Notes under the pieces: model-generated
The model's input: only the letters and a program-made list of their open reading frames with translations
What the model was told of the DNA's origin: nothing
Databases searched by the model: none
Position numbers and translations under genes: made by a program
Part shown: positions 1 through 5,094 of the stretch, in pieces
How the letters are laid out: the number at the start of each line of letters is the position of its first letter
Numbering within the stretch: position 1 is the stretch's first letter
Assembly: GCA_030837265.1 (NCBI GenBank)
Contig: JAUPKV010000288.1
Coordinates: 1 to 5,094, forward strand
DNA from: Methanobacteriota archaeon
GTDB taxonomy: Archaea > Halobacteriota > Methanosarcinia > Methanosarcinales > Methanosarcinaceae
Length of the DNA: 5,094 bases
Direction of reading: 5' to 3'

Positions 1-1
1 T

Positions 2-310
2 GACGGTGTCAATAGTGTAAATAAAACACTTGATGCACTTAATACAATTATCAAAAATGCAACTCAGGTAACAACTGATATTAGTGACATCACAAAAGCG
101 ATCGAGAAACAGGCAATTATTTCATTGAAAGTTGTGAAGGCTTCCGAAGAGGGAAATGTTATGACTGAGGAAGTCCAAAGAGAAGCTGAAAGTCTTGCAG
201 CAGTTTCAGAAGAGACAAGTGCATCTATTCAAGAAATTGGAGCTTCAATTCATGAGATTGCAAGCCTTTCAAACAAATTGAAATCTGAAATGGAAGCATT
301 TGTGATATAA
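2..310 (+). CDS. methyl-accepting chemotaxis-type signalling protein, C-terminal end (5' partial)
   Basis: This is the last 102 codons of an open frame that runs in from the left edge and stops at TAA 308-310; the start and any sensor or membrane part are outside the window. The visible protein is almost entirely amphipathic helix, rich in Ala, Ser, Glu, Ile and Thr with heptad spacing and no Pro or Cys. The stretch AAVSEETSASIQEIGASIHEI, followed by a Leu/Lys/Glu helix ending in EAFVI, is typical of the C-terminal half of an MCP signalling domain (the adaptation and return helix). The paired Glu residues in SEETSAS resemble methylation-site context. In the family this domain forms a dimeric coiled coil that controls the kinase CheA through CheW; the hairpin tip that contacts CheA is not visible. 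A T-rich tract follows about 70 nt after the stop. The family call is firm; ligand and membrane topology are unknown. Confidence 0.85.
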   Translation, partial: DGVNSVNKTLDALNTIIKNATQVTTDISDITKAIEKQAIISLKVVKASEEGNVMTEEVQREAESLAAVSEETSASIQEIGASIHEIASLSNKLKSEMEAFVI

Positions 311-380
311 ATGAGAGACTTGACAATGATGACATTGTCTGTTAAAATTGGAAAAAGAAACTCAAAAAATTTAAATATAT

Positions 381-403
381 TTTATTTTTATTTTTTCTTT
401 TTT
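381..403 (+). terminator. T-rich tract, probable terminator of the chemotaxis-type gene
   Basis: Twenty of these 23 bases are T on the + strand, in four runs broken only by single A or C bases. Archaeal RNA polymerase terminates at T-rich tracts without needing a hairpin, and this one lies 70 nt downstream of the stop codon at 308-310. The tract abuts the left end of repeat copy 1. The AT-rich stretch 370-380 just before it could instead be a TATA box for a transcript beginning near 401, so the two readings compete. Confidence 0.5.
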
Positions 404-450
404 ACTAAACTTTCATTTGACTTAATGGTTCTACAAATACCGTCGTTCAT

Positions 451-461
451 TTCTCATAGAA
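451..461. other. small CAT-loop hairpin in repeat copy 1
   Basis: TTCT-CAT-AGAA forms a 4-bp stem with a 3-base loop. The equivalent in copy 2 (4848-4860) is ATTTT-CAT-AAAAT. The C453-G459 pair here is replaced by T4851-A4857 there, so both partners changed and pairing was kept. The stem is short and AT-rich, so it means little alone; its value is as one of two compensatory changes between the copies. Confidence 0.45.
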
Positions 462-634
462 GGCTTTATATTTTCCATTTAGTAACACTCATTTAAATCG
501 ATATCTATAGACCACTAAATAAGTGCCTATATGTTTATCATAAGATTTTTGCATTTAATACAGCACTTATCGAAGGAAATAAGTAAATTCCTATAAGATG
601 TGTAATATTTAAGTTTGTACTCGCATAGGCAAAA

Positions 635-663
635 TATGAACGTTTTATACGAAAACGTTCGTA
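635..663. other. strong hairpin at the right end of repeat copy 1
   Basis: GAACGTTTT (638-646) and AAAACGTTC (652-660) pair perfectly around a 5-base loop, ATACG. Three further outer pairs (635-663, 636-662 and the G-T pair 637-661) extend the stem to 12 bp. Relative to the aligned hairpin in copy 2, the pair 638/660 is G-C here and C-G there, a full double compensatory change. The pair 637/661 is T-G here and C-G there. No T-run follows immediately on either strand, so a bacterial-type terminator is not the obvious reading. Confidence 0.7.
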
Positions 664-777
664 CTTTGAAGTAGCCTGCAAAACTATATTTTTATGAAAA
701 TGCACAGGTTTTAAAAACATATGTATTTTTCTGCTTCAGTCAAAACATGCCTAAATTCTTGAATATGCTAAATAATT

Positions 778-3700
778 TTAGGATATAACACCCACGTTGA
801 CTGGTAAAGTGAAATAAAAAGTTGAACCTTTACCTAATTCAGATTCTACCCATATACGTCCACCATGTCTTTCAATAATTTTCTTACAAATTGCGAGCCC
901 TATTCCTGTGCCTGGATATTTTTCTTTTGTGTGCAACCTTTTAAAAACTTCGAATATTTTCTCTGAATATTGTGGATCAATACCGATTCCGTTATCCTGT
1001 ACTGAAAATAGCCATTCTTTCTCTTTTCTCTCAACTGAAATGTGAATTTTTGGTGCCTTTTCACCATGGAATTTTATCCCATTGGCAATCAAGTTTTGAA
1101 ATACCTGAGCAAGCTGGGTGTTATCTGCCAATACTTCAGGTAAAGGATCATGAGACACAGCAGCATTATTCTGTTTAATATATAACTCTAAATTAGACAA
1201 TGTTTGGTTCAAAACGAATTCGGAATCAGTAGGCTCAGGTTCTTTAGCTCTTGTAGCTACGCGAGAGAATTCCAAGAGGTCATTTATCAGGTTTTGCATA
1301 CGGGCAGCCCCGTCAACTGCAAAATATATGTATTTATCAGCCTTATCGTCAAGTTTGCCCTGATATCTCCTTTGTAAAAGCTGTAAATAACTTGATATCA
1401 TTCTCAAGGGTTCCTGTAAATCGTGAGAAGAAACGTATGCAAACTGTTCCAACTCTGCGTTTGAGCGAGCGAGTTCTGCTAATTTTAACTTTAATACTTC
1501 TTCTGCTTTTTTGAGCTCAGTGATATCTCGAGCATAAAGATTGACATAGCCAGTCTGTGGGAATGGAGATATATTTAATAAATACGTGTGACCGCTGTAG
1601 TTGCATTCAAGTTGACGATGGACACCATCATCTAAAGACGCAATAGCCATGTCTGTTATTTCTATAGGAGCTTCCTGATCTATAGTACTGCTCCAATCTG
1701 TCAACATCACTTGGGCGGCAGGATTGGCATAGTTAACGATAAGTCCTTGGTTTAAGCGTATTACTGGATTGGGGTTTTCTTGAGGCAAACGTGCTACTAA
1801 CTCTAGTGCTTCCTCTAATCTTTTGCTCTCTGTGATATCCTGAATTGTTCCCATCATTCGAATAGGGATACCATTTACACCATAGATAACTTCACCTTGT
1901 TCATGGACTATGCGTTCTTCCCCATTGGCTAAGATGATCCTATGGTCAATACTATAAGGCCTTCCTTTTAAAGCTTCATTGACAGCATTATTAACATATT
2001 CTCGGTCTTTTGGATGTACATAACTTAAAAATGCATCATAAGTAGCACCGAATTCTTGAGGGTTACGTCCAAAGATACGATATATTTCATCAGACCAGTA
2101 TAGTCCATTAGTCACAATGTTCCAATCCCAATTTCCGAGATGAGCTATTCTTTGAGCCTCTGCGAGACGTCCTTCGTTTTCTTTCAAAGATTTATATGCT
2201 TTCTCTAGCTGAGTTGTTCGCTCTATTACTAGTTCTTCTAAATTGTCGAGCGTTTCTTCCAACTTCGCTTCTGCTTTCTTTCGTTCAGTAATGTCAATAA
2301 GCATGGCAAGAACACCTGTAAACTTGCCAGAATTATCAAAAAGGGATTTAGAATTTGCTAACGCCCATAAAGTTGAGCCATCTTTACATACTAATTTATT
2401 TTCATGTACTTCATCGATACCTTTTTTTCTCTTTTCTATTTGCATTTTTGAATAAACCTTCTTTTCTTCTACGACGAAATCCATTCCTAATTTGCCAATC
2501 ATTTCTTGTGGACTGTAGCCTAACATCTCAGCCATTTTTTTATTAACATAAGTAGTCCTGTTTTCAGCGTCAATTACCCATATACCTTCATTGGTTGTCT
2601 CAACAATGTTGCGATACTTTTCCTCACTATCCCGCAACGCCTCATAAGCTTCATGCAGTTCCTCAGACTGAGCTTGTAACTCTTCGTTGGATGCTTGCAA
2701 CTCCTCTGATTGCACTTGAAGGTTCTCAAAAGCCTTATGTAATGCCTTTTCAGCCTTTTTGCGCTCGGTGATGTCGTTAAAAAGAATTGCAACTTTCCTG
2801 CTTTTAGGCTGATCAATGCGGTATGTGTAGACTTCGTACCAGCGATGCAGTGCTGCTACAAAATTTTCAAATCGGATGGATTCACCTGTAAGTGCAACCT
2901 CGCCATATATCTCATACCAATACTCCTCATTGGTGGGAATAAGTTCTCTAATCCTTTTCCCGACTACATTGCTAAATCCTGTCTGCTTTTCGAATGCTGG
3001 ATTAGTCTCAACAAAAATATAATCAATAGGCTTCTCATTTTTATCGAATAGCATCTCGATGATACAGAAGCCTTCGTTCATCGTATTAAACAGAGTTCGA
3101 TACTGTTCTTCTGATTTTTGCACCTTCATTTCTGTTTTTTTGCGTTCTGTAATGTCACGAGCAACATGAACACATCCTATGAGTTTCCCTTCTGAATTAT
3201 GCAGTGGCGAGACACTTACTATGAAATCTCCATTCAAATTGTCTTCATGAACTTCTACGGTATGCTCAAGTCCATCCTCAAGCAGTTGCCTGTGCGGACA
3301 AAAAGAAGGCGGTTCATCCGAACCATGTAGAACATGATAACAAGTTAATCCTACACACTCTTCTAGCTCCTTTCCCAACCTTGCTGCCATAGCTTTGTTT
3401 ACACGAATGATTTGATATTCGGTATCTAGTATGGCTATAAGATCTGGCACTGCATTAATGGTATATTCCCAATTTTTTGCGGCTTGAAATGCTGTTTTTT
3501 CTGCTTCTTTACGTTTGGAACTTCCTATCTGCCCCCATTCACCTTCTCTTTTGATCAAAGCAAACTGATGGTTAGAGACCACATCGATGACCTCGGTTAC
3601 ATTGCATTTATCGAGAGAATAGGTGCAGAGAGCTATCATATTGTAGTTACCAAGGACTCTATCAACTTCTTCCTCATAACTAACGAAATCATTCCAATCC

Positions 3701-4101
3701 TTTTTTTCCAGCCAGAAAGTGTCCCCTGTCAGCCTTATACCTTCATAGCCGTTTGCCAGAGCCTGATTAAGTTTTTCAACCCATCCATTCAATATTCTAT
3801 CTGAATTGAAAAAGCCATCTTTTACATACCATTGAGTGTAGGGAATAATTTCCAGTTGTCCTCTCTCTAGGTAAACATCAATATCAGGGACAGCCTTTTT
3901 AAAGGCTTCTTTTGACTCTTCAACATCCAGAGGCTTTGATGTAACCCACATGCAAAACTCGTTATTTTCCAGTCCTGCTTTGAAATAAGGAACAAGTATA
4001 TCCAACAGGTCTTCTTTGGTCTGGTAGAACTGGCAGAAATGCGTTCCCCAGGGCACATCTCCAATTATTTCAATACCGGATGTTCTCATGTTTTTATTCA
4101 T
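778..4101 (-). CDS. soluble MEDS-PAS sensor histidine kinase
   Basis: This 1107-residue protein has no signal peptide or membrane segment, so it should act in the cytoplasm. An N-terminal MEDS domain (about 9-185, with the HFCQFY motif at 21-26) belongs to a family proposed to sense small hydrocarbon derivatives. Five PAS/PAC units follow (about 206-325, 330-449, 491-608, 648-760, 763-866), each closing with a DITE motif such as DITERKK. PAS1 has a Cys/His cluster (C254, H259, C268, H270). A heptad coiled coil (about 450-490) joins PAS2 to PAS3. The HisKA domain has SHDLQEPLR with phospho-acceptor His893 and resembles the cyanobacterial phytochrome kinase Cph1. The ATPase domain has an N box with N1003 and N1007, DNGIG at 1036-1040, and GTGIGL at 1064-1069. 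All catalytic motifs look intact. There is no attached receiver. The start at 4101 is supported by GGAG at 4111-4114, nine bases upstream. The upstream receiver gene ends 25 nt away and is the likely phosphate acceptor. The signal is unknown. Confidence 0.95.
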   Translation of the reverse strand: MNKNMRTSGIEIIGDVPWGTHFCQFYQTKEDLLDILVPYFKAGLENNEFCMWVTSKPLDVEESKEAFKKAVPDIDVYLERGQLEIIPYTQWYVKDGFFNSDRILNGWVEKLNQALANGYEGIRLTGDTFWLEKKDWNDFVSYEEEVDRVLGNYNMIALCTYSLDKCNVTEVIDVVSNHQFALIKREGEWGQIGSSKRKEAEKTAFQAAKNWEYTINAVPDLIAILDTEYQIIRVNKAMAARLGKELEECVGLTCYHVLHGSDEPPSFCPHRQLLEDGLEHTVEVHEDNLNGDFIVSVSPLHNSEGKLIGCVHVARDITERKKTEMKVQKSEEQYRTLFNTMNEGFCIIEMLFDKNEKPIDYIFVETNPAFEKQTGFSNVVGKRIRELIPTNEEYWYEIYGEVALTGESIRFENFVAALHRWYEVYTYRIDQPKSRKVAILFNDITERKKAEKALHKAFENLQVQSEELQASNEELQAQSEELHEAYEALRDSEEKYRNIVETTNEGIWVIDAENRTTYVNKKMAEMLGYSPQEMIGKLGMDFVVEEKKVYSKMQIEKRKKGIDEVHENKLVCKDGSTLWALANSKSLFDNSGKFTGVLAMLIDITERKKAEAKLEETLDNLEELVIERTTQLEKAYKSLKENEGRLAEAQRIAHLGNWDWNIVTNGLYWSDEIYRIFGRNPQEFGATYDAFLSYVHPKDREYVNNAVNEALKGRPYSIDHRIILANGEERIVHEQGEVIYGVNGIPIRMMGTIQDITESKRLEEALELVARLPQENPNPVIRLNQGLIVNYANPAAQVMLTDWSSTIDQEAPIEITDMAIASLDDGVHRQLECNYSGHTYLLNISPFPQTGYVNLYARDITELKKAEEVLKLKLAELARSNAELEQFAYVSSHDLQEPLRMISSYLQLLQRRYQGKLDDKADKYIYFAVDGAARMQNLINDLLEFSRVATRAKEPEPTDSEFVLNQTLSNLELYIKQNNAAVSHDPLPEVLADNTQLAQVFQNLIANGIKFHGEKAPKIHISVERKEKEWLFSVQDNGIGIDPQYSEKIFEVFKRLHTKEKYPGTGIGLAICKKIIERHGGRIWVESELGKGSTFYFTLPVNVGVIS
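2635..2721 (-). repeat. heptad repeat encoding the coiled-coil linker of the kinase
   Basis: Kinase residues 461-489 are built from about four consecutive seven-residue units of the form xSEELQA (for example [14 protein letters not shown]), visible in the DNA as related 21-nt units. Such helices between PAS domains form parallel dimeric coiled coils that pass conformational signals along the protein. Unit number can vary by slippage or recombination. Confidence 0.75.
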
Positions 4102-4110
4102 TTTGCATTT

Positions 4111-4114
4111 CTCC
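4111..4114 (-). promoter_or_regulatory. ribosome binding site of the kinase gene
   Basis: GGAG on the minus strand lies 9 nt before the ATG at 4101, inside the 25-nt gap after the receiver gene. An out-of-frame ATG at 4108-4106 sits between them and is too close to the GGAG to be the preferred start. The in-frame Met at residue 5 is farther away, so 4101 is favoured. Confidence 0.65.
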
Positions 4115-4126
4115 GACCATCAAGAC

Positions 4127-4567
4127 TTATTTAGTAGGTAATTTTGCAACTTCAAGCCAGAAATTAACAATTGATTTTACTACATTTATGAACTCATCAA
4201 GGTCAAGAGGTTTAGTGATGAAGGCATTAACATTAAGATCATAAGACCTAATTATGTCTTTTTCAGAATTAGAAGAAGTTAAAGCGACTATAGGTATACT
4301 TCGAAGATTGTTGTCTTTCTTTATTTCCTTGAGAACTTCACGCCCATCTTTTTTTGGTGAATTCAAATCAAGAAGAATTATATCTGGGCGAGGGAAACCT
4401 GAAAACTTCCCTTCACGATGTAAAAAGAGCATAGCCTCTTCTCCATCTTCTGCAACATGGAGCTTATTTCTAATTTTAATCTCTTCAAGCACTTCTTCGA
4501 TTAATCCAACATCGCCTTGATTGTCTTCAACTAAAAGGATTTCGATCGGTTTGCCTATAATTGCCAT
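4127..4567 (-). CDS. single-domain response regulator, Rcp1-like receiver
   Basis: The 146-residue product is one complete receiver (CheY-like) domain with no DNA-binding or enzymatic output. Visible motifs are the acidic pair E14-D15 in LLVEDNQGD, phospho-acceptor Asp67 in LLDLNSPKKDG, Thr97 in ALTSSN and Lys119 in ITKPLD, the full set needed for Mg2+-dependent phosphorylation and switching. The VEDNxGD start and the LDLNxPKKDG block are typical of the Rcp1 type that partners phytochrome-like kinases, which matches the Cph1-like core of the kinase next door. The frame is open to an ATG at 4624, but 4567 is chosen: AAGGAAG precedes it, the receiver fold starts directly after it, the extra 19 residues look unlike a receiver, and a TATA-like box at 4638-4648 would place the transcript start between the two ATGs. 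It is the first gene of the likely operon. The output is unknown: it may act by protein contact or as a phosphorelay intermediate. Confidence 0.93.
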   Translation of the reverse strand: MAIIGKPIEILLVEDNQGDVGLIEEVLEEIKIRNKLHVAEDGEEAMLFLHREGKFSGFPRPDIILLDLNSPKKDGREVLKEIKKDNNLRSIPIVALTSSNSEKDIIRSYDLNVNAFITKPLDLDEFINVVKSIVNFWLEVAKLPTK

Positions 4568-4573
4568 TATTGA

Positions 4574-4580
4574 CTTCCTT
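4574..4580 (-). promoter_or_regulatory. ribosome binding site deciding the receiver gene start
   Basis: AAGGAAG on the minus strand, with its AGGA core 8 nt before the ATG at 4567, supports that start over the upstream in-frame ATG at 4624, which has no comparable purine-rich site ahead of it. Confidence 0.6.
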
Positions 4581-4637
4581 ATCGGTAATGAACAAAATTT
4601 AGTTACAATTAAGCAGAAGAACAAGATTAATAACCTT

Positions 4638-4648
4638 TTTATTTAAAA
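4638..4648 (-). promoter_or_regulatory. possible TATA box of the receiver-kinase operon
   Basis: TTTTAAATAAA on the minus strand resembles an archaeal TATA box. With the usual spacing of about 25 nt, transcription would begin near 4617, leaving a leader of roughly 50 nt before the ATG at 4567. No convincing BRE purine motif precedes it, and the region is AT-rich, so chance matches are easy. Confidence 0.35.
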
Positions 4649-4720
4649 TGTATGGGCAAATCCTCGTAGGTAAAAGGTTTAATCGTTATCATTAGGCATT
4701 TTTTGAGACTTAATTCAGTT

Positions 4721-4792
4721 TTCATTATATGAAGGACTTACGAGATTTGATCATTATATACAAAGTTGCAAAATATCTGCAATATCCGATAT
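4721..4792. other. cluster of short inverted repeats upstream of the operon
   Basis: Three small dyads lie between the putative operon promoter and repeat copy 2: TTCAT-TAT-ATGAA (4721-4733), TTGCA-7 nt-TGCAA (4766-4782) and ATATC-C-GATAT (4782-4792). They have the size of regulator binding sites, but in AT-rich DNA such dyads arise by chance, and no repeated half-site is shared among them. Apart from these, 4650-4800 shows no gene or recognisable element. Confidence 0.25.
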
Positions 4793-4847
4793 ATTAAAGA
4801 TTTACTAAACTCCCAATTGACTTAAGATTCTACAACGGACATAGTCC

Positions 4848-4860
4848 ATTTTCATAAAAT
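4848..4860. other. small CAT-loop hairpin in repeat copy 2
   Basis: ATTTT-CAT-AAAAT gives a 5-bp stem around the same CAT loop as 451-461 in copy 1. T4851-A4857 replaces the C-G pair of copy 1. Confidence 0.45.
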
Positions 4861-5031
4861 TTATATTTTCCGTTTAGTAACACTTATTTAAATCGGTATC
4901 TACAGACCCCGAGAAAAGTGCCTATGTGTTTGTCATAGAATTTTTGCATTTAATGACGTACTAACAGAAGGAATCAAGAAAATTCTGATATGATGTGTAA
5001 CAATTGGGCTTACACTCGCATAAGCAAAATC

Positions 5032-5056
5032 CCAACGTTGTATGAGAAAACGTTGG
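5032..5056. other. strong hairpin at the right end of repeat copy 2
   Basis: CCAACGTT (5032-5039) and AACGTTGG (5049-5056) form an 8-bp perfect stem with a 9-base loop. The pair 5033/5055 is C-G where copy 1 has G-C, and 5032/5056 is C-G where copy 1 has T-G, so the helix is kept despite base changes on both arms. Confidence 0.7.
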
Positions 5057-5094
5057 AATCTCTATAGTTATGGGTTTTTAGTTTAATTTATTCC

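Larger units (their letters stand above)
401..663. repeat. structured non-coding repeat, copy 1
   Basis: This stretch matches 4801-5058 in the same orientation. The first 34 bases align with one gap. The section 435-476 is looser and differs in length. From 477 to 663 the two copies align without any gap, with about 41 mismatches by hand count, or roughly 78% identity. Predicted pairings here are 402-409 with 478-485 (TTACTAAA/TTTAGTAA), 451-454 with 458-461 around a CAT loop, 519-526 with 563-570 (ATAAGTGC/GCACTTAT), 574-578 with 588-592, 600-605 with 615-620, and the strong hairpin 635-663. Most have a counterpart in copy 2. The copies differ about equally at all three positions of the only shared reading frame, so this does not look like a gene. 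The transcribed strand is undecided because G-T pairs and A-C oppositions occur in similar numbers. It lies between the convergent 3' ends of the chemotaxis-type and kinase genes. I cannot name a family. Confidence 0.85.
4801..5058. repeat. structured non-coding repeat, copy 2
   Basis: This is the same-orientation partner of 401-663. Pairings mirror copy 1: 4802-4810 with 4872-4880 (TTACTAAAC/GTTTAGTAA, one pair longer than in copy 1), 4848-4852 with 4856-4860 around a CAT loop, 4917-4921 with 4958-4962, 4995-5000 with 5010-5015 (GTGTAA/TTACAC), and 5032-5039 with 5049-5056. This copy also has CTATG/CATAG (4922-4926 with 4934-4938), weaker in copy 1, and a private hairpin GGAC-ATA-GTCC (4837-4847). 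The best-conserved blocks are 4873-4905, 4939-4954 and 5013-5029. It lies upstream of the receiver-kinase operon, about 230 nt from the receiver start. The match to copy 1 fades after about 5058; the rest of the window (5059-5094) is AT-rich with no feature I can support. Confidence 0.85.

Noticed and set aside
311..496. Plus-strand 61-codon frame starting immediately after the chemotaxis-type stop codon.
   Set aside because: It runs through the T-rich tract, giving a Phe/Tyr run, and into the repeat. It lacks a ribosome site, and the gapped part of the copy alignment breaks the frame in copy 2.
673..708. Possible terminator hairpin downstream of the kinase gene (CCTGCA against TGCACAGG).
   Set aside because: The stem needs a two-base bulge and has a loop over 20 nt. 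The only T-run on the minus strand, at 713-717, comes before it rather than after, so support is too weak.
538..720. Minus-strand 60-codon frame within copy 1 whose stop and many residues are also kept in copy 2 (shared C-terminal LNAKIL).
   Set aside because: Over the aligned part, differences fall about 9, 12 and 10 on the three codon positions by hand count, with no third-position excess. Amino-acid identity is about what the DNA identity alone predicts. The copy 2 frame meets a stop near 5062, before any matching start, and no ribosome site precedes the copy 1 ATG.
2574..2816. Minus-strand 80-codon frame inside the kinase gene.
   Set aside because: It is an alternate frame over the repetitive coiled-coil coding region and has no independent support.
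3484..3804. Plus-strand 106-codon frame opposite the kinase gene.
   Set aside because: It is antisense to the MEDS-PAS1 coding region, which has clear domain motifs. The antisense product resembles nothing and has no start signals.
4568..4624. Longer receiver protein starting at ATG 4624.
   Set aside because: The extra 19 residues precede a standard receiver start, have no ribosome site, and would lie at or before the predicted transcript start. ATG 4567 has AAGGAAG at good spacing.
401..5058. Composite transposon or IS pair.
   Set aside because: Neither copy encodes a transposase, the copies have no clear terminal inverted repeats, and no target-site duplication is visible at their edges.
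1..5094. CRISPR array, tRNA or rRNA genes.
   Set aside because: No regularly spaced short repeats, no cloverleaf with a T-arm motif, and no rRNA-like conserved blocks were seen on either strand.

Overview
This is an A+T-rich window that most likely comes from a methanogenic archaeon of the Methanosarcinales, probably Methanosarcina or a close relative. The pointers are an N-terminal MEDS domain (a sensor domain typical of methanogens and methylotrophs) joined to a long chain of PAS domains, a Cph1-like kinase core paired with an Rcp1-like single-domain response regulator, archaeal-looking TATA and T-tract signals, and wide AT-rich intergenic regions. The genus is an inference; no rRNA or tRNA gene is present to settle it.

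Layout. Positions 2-310 (+) are the last 102 codons of a methyl-accepting chemotaxis-type protein whose start lies outside the window. Positions 311-777 carry no gene: they hold a T-rich tract that probably ends the chemotaxis transcript, then copy 1 of a roughly 260-nt repeat (401-663), then about 115 nt of AT-rich DNA where the opposing transcripts converge. Positions 778-4101 (-) encode an 1107-residue soluble histidine kinase (MEDS, five PAS, HisKA, HATPase). Positions 4127-4567 (-) encode a 146-residue receiver-only response regulator. The regulator comes first and the kinase follows after 25 nt, so the two look like one operon. Positions 4568-5094 carry no gene: they hold the probable operon promoter, a stretch of short inverted repeats, and copy 2 of the repeat (4801-5058).

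How the parts work together. The kinase should sense a cytoplasmic signal through MEDS and PAS domains, autophosphorylate on His893 and pass phosphate to Asp67 of the neighbouring receiver. The receiver has no output domain, so the response must run through a protein-protein contact or a further phosphotransfer step not visible here. The chemotaxis-type protein is convergent with the operon, and a functional link is possible but unproven.

The most unusual feature is the pair of non-coding repeats. They lie in the same orientation on either side of the two-component operon. Over 187 nt they align without a gap at about 78% identity by hand count. They differ evenly across codon positions but keep several predicted stems, two of which show double compensatory changes. 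This suggests a duplicated structured RNA (or DNA) element that I cannot assign to a named family.
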